A DNA stretch of 64,000 nt, from positions 744,001 through 808,000 of the forward strand of contig JAVLUZ010000165.1 in NCBI GenBank assembly GCA_036768485.1, given 5' to 3'. The notes under the pieces are model-generated. The model saw nothing but the letters and a program-made list of their open reading frames with translations. It was not told where the DNA came from and searched no databases. This DNA comes from Mermis nigrescens. Its lineage: Eukaryota; Nematoda; Enoplea; Mermithida; Mermithidae. Positions within the stretch are counted from its first letter, which is position 1. Each line of letters starts with the position of its first letter. Position numbers and translations under genes: made by a program. This document shows, piece after piece, positions 36,470 through 47,400 of the stretch.

Positions 36470-36634
36470 ATGGCAACGTTGAGGGAGATTCAATGGGCCC
36501 TTAAGCAGAAGATGGACGAAATCAGTGAACGCGATTTAGTGATCGACGCCCTAGAGGATGAACTGATCAATAGGGAAAACATAATACATTCGCTAAGAAA
36601 AGAACTGAGCCGATATCGGGGTATTGTTGCTAAG
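36470..36634 (+). CDS. Coiled-coil gene exon 1
   Basis: 55 codons from ATG in a good context (AAAAATGG) to donor AAG|GTAATA. Upstream codons in frame lack similarity, so the ATG at 36470 is preferred to the GTG-initiated extension. The encoded helix is the dimerisation zipper candidate. Confidence 0.65.
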
Positions 36635-39600
36635 GTAATAGATACAGTATTGCGTAATAATACAAAATAAATAAATAATAAATGATTATACAATAGAAAA
36701 GTTTTGTATCAACTAATAATTGATAGCGGTTAATAAATAAACATGTATTAGATATAAAATCATATGATACTTATATGATATCGCAGCGGTCGATATAAAT
36801 ACATTTCTCAGCGGTCGCTAAACTTCTTGAAATCAATTATGAGACGTTATTAATTATTGCTCTTTATATTAATCCATACCAGAACCATACGTCTTCTTTG
36901 GGGGAACTTAATAGGGAAAGTTTGACTTCCCCAAAGTGGATGCTGAGTGCTGACCCTCGTAAAATAGCTGCGACCATCAGAATTGTTGACTTTTCGTAAA
37001 AATCGCAAAAAACAAACTTTTTGAGCGTTTTAGCTCATTTTTAGCTCAAAATTGTTAAGTTCGCTATATACTCATTTTCTGACCATATTTTGCTCAATTT
37101 ATTAGGTTTCTTTCACAATTGTGCGAGATTTTTTATGTTTTTATGTTCTAGAAAAAACTAGCATCGTCTAAAACATATAAAACAGTTTTTTTACATGCAC
37201 GCATCGTTTTTAACCCGAAAAGGCACTTTTTAAATGGATTATTTGGCCTGACCGCCAAGATTTCTATGCTGTACATGTATGATTTAGGCGCAAGAATATT
37301 GATGCGTAAAAAAGCAATCCCACGACTCGACGAAGAAATGTTTTTTCTATTATGTAATGTAGGCTAAGGTTAGAATAGCCTTCAAAGGCATTTTAGTCTT
37401 CGATTCTAAAGTTCATCATTGGAAACAATTAATCACGTGTTGCAATCGATCATACCTCACTTAACTTATGTCCAAAAAATGCCTTTTTTGCGACCAAAAA
37501 AAGCGCCTGACGTAAGACAAATAGCTAAAACCAAGAACGATGATCGCCGCGTTTGGCAGCTAGCATTAATATTAATCGAAAAAGATGAGAATTCTATAAG
37601 AAAAAACGTGGAGATGTTGATGAATGAAAGGCAGAAAATTTGAAATCAGAACTATATTTTTCAGCGCTAAATCGTATTATCTCAGATGCACAGCACCTTC
37701 GGATCTTTGGGATTAGGCCAGTTTGGGGGGCTAACCCAACACTTCTTAAACTAAAGTATTCCTAAATATTGGCATAAAGGATAAAATATATCTTCAAATG
37801 CCTTGACAGTTTCTGGATGATTTTGAAGACTTTTACAAGATGGTCGTGATTTTTTTTCGTCCATTTTTTATCTTTATTTTGTCTTATTTTCGCTGGAAAA
37901 TTTTTACTCTTGTTCTCCTGGGGTACAGTCAGACCATACTTGCAGGAATGACAATAGAATGACGAACAAGAAAATTTTCGTGAAAATAAGGCAAAATAAA
38001 GGGTAGACTAATGGTAGAAGATCAAAAATTATAAATTTGTTCAAGCGCTAGAATTTTGAATTAACATCGTTTTTTCGGTATTTTAGAATTTTAGCTTTCA
38101 AAACCACTTTAGATCAAAAAAAGTATTGCGACTGGCGCGCGATTCTGCCATGCTGCGCATCTCTGGTCTACACTATACGTGAGTAGCAATAAAATTCCAG
38201 GGGGTCTACTTCGGTAAAATCATCAGAAATCGCCAAAAATGTAACTAAAAATAAAATTGTGGGGTCTACAGTAATCTGCGGGGGTTTCAACTTATGGGAG
38301 GTGTAAACTCCCCAACCTCCTCCCCGCTCAACGCCAACGTGTCTTCTAGACTCCGAAATCCCTCCTCTATGTGACGGATGATACTGAAAAATAATGAGCA
38401 ATTTATTATATTTTATTTGTTATATTAATCATTTAATATTTGACAGGAGTAATATAATTTGTGTATGCTAAGCTGACTTCAATCAACAATGCTCTGAGAA
38501 AATCGGCAGCCTCGAAGCCAGGTTCGTCGAATTCCACGTCCACTGCCACGTTGATAAAATCTTACGATTGTAATTATGCCGGAGGGATAAACTTCAAAAA
38601 TAAGACCAACGAGGAACATCAACGGAGGCCCATCGGAGCAGCCAGCAAAGCGTTGTTAGATGGAAAGCATAGAGCTGCTACAGTGAAAAAATTCGATTTT
38701 TTCATTTTTTCAAATTTTCATCTTTTAAGAAACATTTATCAAAAATTTAAAAGTTTTTAAACAGGACATTTCGCTTTGTTTTATTTTATTTATTGTTTTC
38801 TTTTTTTATTTTCTCTCCAAAATTTATTATCGAAATGCTCCATCGAAATTTGCAGCCGATAGACCTTAATTTTTGCTATAGCTTCGAGTCAAATAATTTT
38901 GAACATTTAATTTTTATTCTTCCTTTTAATTAATTATCTCTCCAAATTAATTAATAAAATCGTACTATCGGAATTTCGCTAATAGTGATTCATTCCAAGT
39001 ATAGCTTCCAGTGAAATGGCTTAGAATATTCCATTTTTTCAATTTTTTTCTTCTTGCTAATTTTCTCTCCAAATTTATTATCAATATGTTATATCGAAAT
39101 TTTACCGACGGATCTTCATTCTTGCTATAGCTTCCGGTCAAATGGCTTCGAATGTTTTTTTAGTTTTTAATTTTTTATTTTTAATGATTTTCTCTCGAAA
39201 TTTAGTATCAAAAAGTTATATATCGAAATTCAGCTGATGTATCTTCATTCTAGCTATAGCTTACGGACAAATAACTTATAATATCTTATTTTTCTTTTTC
39301 CTTTTATTAATTTTCTCTTCAAATTTGTTATCAGAATGTTCTGTCGAAAGTTCGCCTATAGGCTTTCATTACTGAAATAAGCAAATAAGCCATAGATAAA
39401 ATAGAAATGAGTAGAAAATGAACGAGTCAAAAAAACAGACACTTGGCCACCAGACATGCACGTGGGGGAGGGGGATTTTAGTGGATGTCTAAACTCAAAA
39501 AATGGAAAAAATAGGGAATACCTAAGAGAAAAACGAGACCACAAATGGATAAAAATCAAAAATATTCTGCGAAGCTCCTTAAAATTTATTAGAAAGCGTT

Positions 39601-41637
39601 GAAAAAATCATCGGACGTCTTCCTAAAAATTACACACCATTAAACGACGATAATAAAAACCATAAAAAAATCACGCGCAATTGTATTGATAAATTATCGT
39701 CGAATTTGAGCTAATAATCGACGCTTATATTATCGTATTTCCGGCATTTTTAGGTCATTTCGGCCGCGATAGCCATTCAAAACGACTCAGAATCGTTAAA
39801 ATCAATGGACGAACATCGTTCAAGGAGCAGAAACGCGTCCAGGGATGAAATATCGAAAAGCTCTTCGCTTCTGACCTCATCTATAACCGACGAATCGTCG
39901 AACGTAGTACGTGAAACGTGACCAATTTAAGTTGGAGATTCAAGGACTCGTATGAAATAGTTATCAAATACTTAAAAAATTAGAAACGTCAAGTAAAACA
40001 GATTGAAAAATTTTCCACTCTACATTTGCGCGGGTTGAAAAATTACAGGTAGAATAATAGCAGTACAAAGATTTTCATACATAAGTAAGTTTTATCAATC
40101 TGGTTCAGAGTTTTTATAATTGATTTTTTCTTCGCTGTGATTTCGTACTAGTGTATCGCATGGAATATTTTATAGTTCGATTTTTATCAAATATTAGCTG
40201 CATCGAAGTAATAATTTTAATTGATACATTGAATTGATTAATAAATTTACAGATTTAATTTTGATTAATTAAAAATTAAAAAATTGACAATTTATCAATA
40301 AAAATGTCTCATTTTTTAAATTGCGCAAGAAAGCAGCGAATTTCCGACAAGATATCTTAAACAGCGATTTGACTCGACGATCATCTCGCCATTGTGGTAC
40401 TTGGCGTTGAAATTATTTCTTTCGAATAACGATGTGCTTTAAGGGGAACCAAAAGACATTTTGCCATTCAAAAAAATCGGATTTAAAAAAGCTAACGGTT
40501 TCAAAATAAAAAAGTAAGAAAACGAACCATAGTGACTCTTTTTCAGCTCTGGTTCCCGGTACGCGTGAGAGAGGGAGGGGGTTTTAGGCAGCCCTCAAAG
40601 CTTTAATAGGGCCCCGTAGACCCCTTCGAATTTTTTTCAAAATTTTTTCTGCGATTTTTTAACGCATAGTAGATAGAGTTTGACGAGAAATGTGAAAATA
40701 TTAATTTTTACTGTCCACAAAACATTTTAGCCCTTCATCGACTCTTCAGAAATTTTTTGATCCCATAATTTCGCGAAATTCAGTTCCTGACCAATGCATG
40801 GTGTCTACGGGCCCCTCCGAAATTCTAGACCGTTCTCTTACATTAATTGGCTCATTGGTAGAGCAATTTTAACAATTCATTTAAATAGATTCAATTATTT
40901 CGATTTTAAAATTTTTCAAAGCTTCAATAGTCTGGAGTTTAATAGTCGAAAACTTTAAACCAAAAACTTTTGAAGTTTAGGTTTAACAAAATTTAATAAA
41001 ATAAGAAAATGAAATAAAAATAAATAAATAAAAATGTTAATAAAATTTAAAAATTTAAGACATAAAAATAAAATGAATAAATAAAATAAAATTTGAAAAA
41101 TCTAAATAAATAAAAGAGAATAAATGAAAATAAAACAAAAAATTAATGAATAAAAATAAAATAAAATAGTAATAATATAGCCTAATGATTTTTCAAAAAA
41201 GTTGTACACAGTACACGTACGTTCAGCAGGGTCCCTCAGGCGACATGAGCGTCACGTCCGCCGTATTGGACAGTAGCCGCAGAGCGATTTTGGCCAATAG
41301 CAGCCTTTCCTCGTCTTCCACCTCCTCTTCGATTCGTTCGCTGAGCAACGATTTTTCCAGCATGCCCATCAGCGCCCACGTGCCCGTTGTGAATGTGGCC
41401 ACCAAACGAGCTTCCATCGTCGGAATTCATCACCCCGGCGGCAGCGGTAAGAGCAACGGCGGCGTTAACGTCGCCGCCGTAAACGTCGTTGCCGCCGCCG
41501 TCAACGCCGCGGCGGCGTTTCACCAGCCGTCACCTCTGACGAATTTGTCGTCGGCCCACGCGGCCGACGACCATCGAACGAACGGCGAAAGGACGAAAAA
41601 CAAAACGAAATTGACCGGTTTTAGTAAACGAGTTTGA
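36470..41637 (+). CDS. Coiled-coil, Ser-rich protein; PKG-like N-terminus (gene span, 4 exons)
   Basis: Exons 36470-36634, 38473-38682, 39754-39906 and 41227-41637 are all phase 0 and give 312 residues. Residues 8-50 form a leucine-zipper-like helix (ERDLVIDALEDEL, RENIIHSLRKELSRYR). The rhythm of charged and Ile/Leu positions resembles the dimerisation zipper of cGMP-dependent protein kinase (PKG/EGL-4/Foraging), where a Gly/Ser-rich linker also follows. The rest is low complexity: Ser/Asn/Thr, then Ala/Val/Asn near the end. No cyclic-nucleotide or kinase domain is seen before the TGA. If the family guess is right, a donor near 41620 must be used and the rest of the gene is elsewhere. It could equally be an unrelated coiled-coil protein. 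Phase agreement across four independently found exons supports a real gene. Confidence 0.5.
36905..37285 (+). repeat. Dispersed repeat DR-3 copy (intron 1)
   Basis: Landmarks GTTAAGTTCGCTATATACTC, ATGTTCTAGAAAAAACTAGCA and a closing TTTCTATGCTGTACATGTATG. The same text is found at 60990-61400 and 61910-62240. Confidence 0.7.
37920..38340 (+). repeat. DR-2 copy followed by DR-1 fragment (intron 1)
   Basis: 37920-38165 ends CTGCCATGCTGCGCATCTCTGG (DR-2 terminus); to about 38340 the text resembles a DR-1 end. The remaining introns of this gene (38760-39750, 39910-41226) are AT-rich, with a fourfold imperfect repeat of a TTTTCTCTCCAAATTTATTATC-like unit at 38810-39360. Confidence 0.55.
38473..38682 (+). 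CDS. Coiled-coil gene exon 2
   Basis: 70 codons, phase 0 at both ends (acceptor GCTAAG|CTG, donor ACA|GTGAAA, both moderate). Ser/Asn/Thr-rich then basic (RRPIGAASKALLDGKHRA). Clearly higher GC than the flanks. Confidence 0.5.
39754..39906 (+). CDS. Coiled-coil gene exon 3
   Basis: Acceptor CATTTTTAG|GTC, donor GTA|GTACGT; 51 codons with no stop, rich in Ser and charged residues (HRSRSRNASRDE). Phase 0 in and out. Confidence 0.5.
41227..41637 (+). CDS. Coiled-coil gene exon 4
   Basis: Acceptor GTTCAG before 41227; open to TGA at 41635-41637. GC content is far above the surroundings. Encodes Ser-rich (SSLSSSSTSSSIRSLS) then Ala/Val/Asn-rich sequence and a basic tail. Open frames on the opposite strand are shadows of this GC-rich exon. 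Confidence 0.6.
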   Translation, partial: QGPSGDMSVTSAVLDSSRRAILANSSLSSSSTSSSIRSLSNDFSSMPISAHVPVVNVATKRASIVGIHHPGGSGKSNGGVNVAAVNVVAAAVNAAAAFHQPSPLTNLSSAHAADDHRTNGERTKNKTKLTGFSKRV

Positions 41638-42794
41638 ATCGTAGTTTATGCGGACCTGAGATTTATTTTTTTGGGGGGGGGCTGTTAGCCTTAGGGAGGG
41701 TTAGAAATAAAAATGACTCCCACACTACGAGTACAGCCTATAATTTTTTTCGGAAAAAAATGAATTCGAGAGCAAGCCTAACTCAGAGGGCTAAAAAACC
41801 GAGTGCGTTGAGTTTAAAAAAATTGAACGTTATGTGCGAGTATAAACCACTACGTCATACGCCTAATCCAAATGGCTGTTTTTGGGCATTTATTTTCACT
41901 CTAGGCTCAGGAGTCGGACACGCAAGTGGGCATTGGGTTGCACACGTGGGCGTGGGGATGCGGGGGTCTAGACCATCGGAATCTTAAGAACCCCTAAATC
42001 GCTAGACTCCCAAACTGAATTTTGGTGCTATTTTTGGCAATTTAGCACCATCGCCCCCTAGAATTTTATTGCTGCTTACATATGGCAACGTGTCTAGCCA
42101 GAGCGCAAATGACTCCTATGCCACTGCCCAGGCGCCTCACTCGGGAAAACAATGGGTTTTGGAATTTACAGCTGCTTGGTAAAAACATCGATATACACTT
42201 TAGCCTGCTGTACCCATTTTTAACAATAGTATATTTCACGAAGCCCTGTGTATGGGGCCATAATTTCTTTTCAAAAATAATTGAGTGCAGGGTGCATAAA
42301 ATCTTGCTCAAACTCACTTAAAACAGGCATGGTTTCATCCATTTTTTGGTTCGACATTGGTGCACTGTGTCAGAAAATTTTTAAATCAAAGGAAGTCGGG
42401 GACGAGAAAACACCGTCTTCTGGCGTTTTCTCTCCTCGACAGAACGAAAATTGATGTAAAAAAACTTCTGCAGAGGTTTTTGAATTCTAAGGTCCAAGCC
42501 TCTGAGATCCCCCCGTATGTGGTTCCGAATGAGTCTCTTTCCACAACGTAAATAGGCACATACCTCTGATGTTAGATCGTTATTTTGTATGTTTTCATTT
42601 GTCGTTTTTGTGCTGAATCAAAAAGAAGATTCGTGTTTTCAAAGGCATTCGTGATTTTTATACACAGTATGATCTTTTTTGGGGTCAGCATGGTCTGGCA
42701 AGGTAAGCTAGAGACATTAACATAAGGTTTTTTTATTTTTTAGCTGAGCTAAGATTAAAAATTGGGTAAACGTGCGCTGAAACCTCTCAGTACA
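41638..42794. other. Between the coiled-coil gene and the cyclase 3' end
   Basis: 41930-42080 is a DR-type repeat. An open frame at 42398-42551 (plus strand, 51 codons, KIDVKKLLQRFLNSKVQASE) is protein-like and follows a possible acceptor, but no partner exon in matching phase was found. Confidence 0.35.
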
Positions 42795-42969
42795 TATAGT
42801 CTGTTTCACACAACTTCGGTCATAAATTTTAAGACTATATCCGACAATAAGCTGACAGATTACGATTATACTCGTAGCATTGATCTGATATATAATTAAC
42901 GTAAGTCTCGGCTTACTTTCGATGAAAATTCTTAGAATTTATGCACGAAGTTATGTGAAACAGACTATA
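42795..42969. mobile_element. MITE with 15-bp perfect inverted ends
   Basis: Begins TATAGTCTGTTTCAC and ends GTGAAACAGACTATA, with inverted similarity continuing inward (ACTTCG, CATAAATTTTAAGA). A TA target duplication is possible, as in Tc1/mariner MITEs. A diverged relative lies at 2962-3126. Confidence 0.85.
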
Positions 42970-44292
42970 ATCGTCGTTCAGTTAATTGACGAACAATGCG
43001 ATTTGTATATACAGGTCGGTTGCATCAACATCATCATCCCTTGTGGTTTAAAACTTTTGACTTTGTTGACTTTGTATTCTTCACTTCAAAAACATTGTTT
43101 TTTGTTCTGATCGAAAACACTCTACAACTAAAGATACACTGCATGGTCGGAGGGTGAGAGGGTCTGGGGGTCGAGTATTGGGTTTTCGGGCCAAAATGAC
43201 GTCAAAACTTTTATAAACGCTAAAATTGCGTTAAAACTATGCTACTTATGGTTTCTAGTAAATTGCAAGGATTTTTGGAAAAAATTTTACATTTGCATCG
43301 GTTTCAGCCTTTATTTTGCTCGATTTTTTCAACAAATTGTCAATTTTTTCCATTTTTGGGATGGAGCCTAAAGCTCCATTTGTTTATCCGGCTACATTTG
43401 CTTTAAAATGCATTCTAATTCATTTTATTTGATCAATTGAGTGAAATTAGAAACGAAAGATATCATTTAAGTCTGCGGTGAAAATTGTTCAATAATCGGA
43501 ATAACGCGCCTTATTTCACGCGACTTTTTCGAAAGATAATTCCGGCATTCAGTCCGATCTGGAAAATAAATTACAAAACTTGCGTTGGCTACAAAATTAT
43601 TTTTTAAATTATGAAGTTGCTATTCCTGACAATGAATGATTTAGTGCAGAAAAGTTCATTCTTTTGTTCCTGTATTAAGATAAATATGCGATATCATACG
43701 AAGACAACGCACATATTCAAAATGAAAACATAAAATAATGGTCCGCGTTACGTACGTTTAGCTTAAAATTTGTCCTGGTTTGCTTTTTTGTACGATACAT
43801 TTTTAGCTTATGTGCTATATCATATGAAGAATTGATGTTATAAAAGGCGAAGAATTCAAAAGTATGCAGCCGGAATACAATAAATCATCAGAACGATAAA
43901 AAACATTGACAGAAGAGTTTTCATTTAATTTTTTCACAGAGTCTTCTGGAGAAAAAAGTTTTCCCTCATTATTACTTCTTTATTTTTTCTAAATGATGGT
44001 CCCTTTTTCACTTTGAACAAAAAATCGCAAGCGACTACTTTTTGAGCAGTAAAAATTATGCGACTTAAATATTAATTAAATTAGATAAAATTTCATTTAA
44101 TTCTATTTGATAAAATCGAATAATATTCGGTAAAAGCCAAACTAAACGGATTAGCATTGATCAATGAGATTATTACTTATAAGTATCCCATTTTAGAAAG
44201 TATCACTCGAGACTTCGCTTACAAAAGGGTAAGAATAAATATCTATTTTTAAATTTTATCTCAATTCATTAATTTTGAATAAATTATAACAA
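42970..44292. other. 3' flank of the guanylyl cyclase gene
   Basis: 43140-43390 is an inverted DR-2 copy; the rest is AT-rich unique sequence. No AATAAA was seen on the minus strand close behind the cyclase stop; the first clear one is some 310 nt away. Confidence 0.45.
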
Positions 44293-44406
44293 TCACAGTT
44301 GCCCATCGCCTTTTTCCATTGAACCATGTTGGTCATCCTCTGTCCTGTCTTGAATACTTTTAACTTTCTTTCCAAGCAGCCAATAGGTAAACATAACACC
44401 CTTTCC
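44293..44406 (-). CDS. Guanylyl cyclase last exon with stop
   Basis: Acceptor TTTTTAG|GGA, stop TGA at 44295-44293. Encodes [14 protein letters not shown] and a short acidic, Gln-rich tail of 24 residues ending GDGQL. Confidence 0.93.
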   Translation of the reverse strand, partial: GKGVMFTYWLLGKKVKSIQDRTEDDQHGSMEKGDGQL

Positions 44407-47400
44407 CTAAAAATAAACTAACTTTGTTTTCAGGCAGATCAGACTCTTGACTTTTCAAGACAAATAAATAATAAACTAAGCTTCAATTTATCCCGAAATG
44501 AAAAGCTTCCGTCCTTCCAATTGAAAATCTGGGTAAAACCAAAGCTCATATTATTAATAAATGGCAAAAAAATTTAAAAGGAGGTAAAAAATCAAAGAAA
44601 GGTACGTAAACTAAGTGATTTGTTCCACGGACTTCCGAAATATCGCGCAAATTAGCTCAATTTTTGAAATCTTAAACTCAGAAACGTGTCTATAACTAAG
44701 CAAAATAGTATATGCGATAACAGTTTAATTAATTATTTAATATTCAACGTGTGAAAAGCACTTTTTAGCGACATTTAGCATTCTCGCTGTCTTTCTGTCA
44801 TGCATCGACTAATAAAACACGTTTTATTCTTATTAAACGATTTTTCTTCTAGCAGTTAGAATAAATCAGGTTATTTTGTTCAGAGCAAAGCGTTTCTGAA
44901 TGCAATGAAAGAGGAAAAGAGTGAGTTTGGCACAATTTTAACCACTCGAATACTTGGGTTGGGTTTTTTCGCCCATGATTCATTCTATAGATGAACATAT
45001 TGCTTTTAAAAAATTTTCATGAACATGAAAATGGCGTAAATTTATCAAAAAAATTGGTCACGTTTGAGCGCTACAAATCCTGTTGCTTCAGACGCAATGA
45101 TTGTACGAAAAATAAAACAAACGCTAGTATTTTACTATAACAGTACTCGAGGCAGCATCTGAAAGGGTCAGAAGCACACGTGGGTGTGGAGGAGGGTTGC
45201 GGGGGTATGCAACCTTCTCCCTCAGAAACCAAAATACCCCCACAGAATTCAATTTTTTAATTTTTTCCGTTCTTTTACGCAATTTTTTGATGCCAAAGGA
45301 TAGTGCTCGTTGAGAAACGTTGAAAAATAGGGTTTTTTAGTCTTACCACCGTGTTTAAGATTATTTTTTGACCTTTTGAAAAATCTTGCACACACTCCTC
45401 CAGAATTCGGGAGCTGCCCATGTATGGTCAGAAGGAATCTGGCTGGACCCGCAAAATTGAAAACAAAAATCAAAGTTGAAAGAACCTTAGAATTACTTTT
45501 TCACAAATGTGTTTTTTTGCCGGTATTGTCAACTTTCCGGCACTATTTCACCTTTTAGAATTATTGATTCTTCACACTCACAGATTGTAAGCGTTGCCCA
45601 TTTTAGATGTCTTTTGAATTCAAAAATTTTATGATTTCAAATATATTCGGTAAGCATTCTAATCATACATGTACAGCATGGGAATACTGGCGGGATTAAG
45701 GTGCAAACACTTTTCAAAAAGTGCCTTATCTGGGCTAAAAACGATGGGTACCCATCAAAAAAATCTTTTCAGACGTTTCTTGCAATGCTAGTTTTTACTA
45801 GAGCATAAAAACAGAAGAGTTTCGAAAAAAATTTTGGAAAAAAAATCTAGAAAATTGAGCAAAATATAGTCAAAAAATGTGTATATGGCGCGATGCGCCG
45901 AAAATTTGAGACTTTTGAGCCAAAAATGAGCTAAAAACGCTTAAAAAAAGACACTTTTATGAATTTTTACAAAAACCGTTTATTCTGAGAGAAGGGGTTG
46001 CATCCATAGATGGGCAGCACCGAAATTCTGGGGTGCGCAAGATTTTTTAAAGGTAAGAAATGGTCTTGAAAATAGTGGTATGGCGAAAAAAACATCATTT
46101 TTATACGTTTCTCATCGAGTTCTATCCATTGGCATCAAAAAATCGGAAAAAGACAAAAAAATTCCAAAACAGGTATTCTGGTTTTGATAGTTTATTTGGC
46201 CTTTTGTGGGGGAGGGTGCATAGTTTCCTAAGGTCGAAAATTCGGGGGGTGAAATCTGCAACATTTAGGACCACTAAATTAAGAGTCTAGCCTTTTTTGC
46301 AGGCCAAATGTGAAAAATGGCTAAAACATCCAATATAGCATGTTTTAATGTGAAAAACTGCATTTTTAACTACTTTTTGTCCCATTCTGACTAGTTTCGT
46401 CACTCTTGTAAATAAAAAATATAAGAATTCATCGAAAATTTTGACTTTTCAGATCATTTTTAGTTCATTCTAGGTATTTTATGAGTAAACAAAACAGAAA
46501 TATACTAGTCGACGCGAAGCGCCGAAAAATTTTAATACCTTCGCCGCTTTTGTACCCAAAAATCATGCAGAAAATGTTTGATAGCTTAAAATCGTCCGAC
46601 AGTGATTCAAGTCTCGGACCTGAGGTGGGGGTAATACCCCCTCACCTCTCTATGGGAATGTATGACCCCCTCACCCCCTGTGGGAATGTATGGAGGGGTG
46701 CATACCTCTTAAACTCCCTCCCCTCACGTGTGGTCGCAGCCATTTGGCGAGATGTCAGACGCCATTCTGAGGGAGAGGGGGTCAACCCTCCCACACTCCC
46801 AAACCCCCCCCAAGAACACGTATGATTCTGATGTATTCTTTACTGATTCAATAATTGCTTGATTTGGGCGCGCGACTTATAAAATACGGTACGGCTTTGA
46901 AATAACGAAATTCCAATTGAAACTACCAAATAGATGAAAAGTTCCACAAAAATTAGAACAACACTTTTTTCAAATAGGACAGGATAAAACGTATGAAAAA
47001 AAGTCCGAAATCTGAAATCGCAACATTTTTGAGATCAGAAGCACGGTTTTTTTGTATTCGGCAAATATTTTACCCGATGTACAAAGACTTTACAGGACCG
47101 TCTTTACACATGTACAAAGATTTTCGCGAAGACAAAAACTGTAAGAAGGTATAAACTTCAAAAAAAATTTCGGGCGCTTCGCGCCGACATGAGTAATTGT
47201 TCGTCCTATACATATCTCTAAAAATGGCAGAATTTGCATTTAGAATAGAAAAATGTCAAATTTTTCGGCGCTTCGCGCCCTTTTGAGACAATTTTCAGTA
47301 ATTTTTGGCGTCAGAAACCCAAAAATTAGCTAAAATACACTACCAAAGATCCTAAAACCCTGTTTTACCACACTAAAATCGCTACTGTACCATATTATAG

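Noticed and set aside
37419..37643. 74-codon plus-strand frame within intron 1 of the coiled-coil gene
   Set aside because: Composition is protein-like but no acceptor in usable phase joins it to the neighbours and no domain is recognised.
40850..40880. GGCTCATTGGTAGAGCA, resembling a tRNA D-arm
   Set aside because: No acceptor stem, anticodon arm or T-arm could be found around it.
41236..41523. 95-codon minus-strand frame rich in Gly and Ala
   Set aside because: Shadow of the GC-rich exon 4 of the coiled-coil gene.
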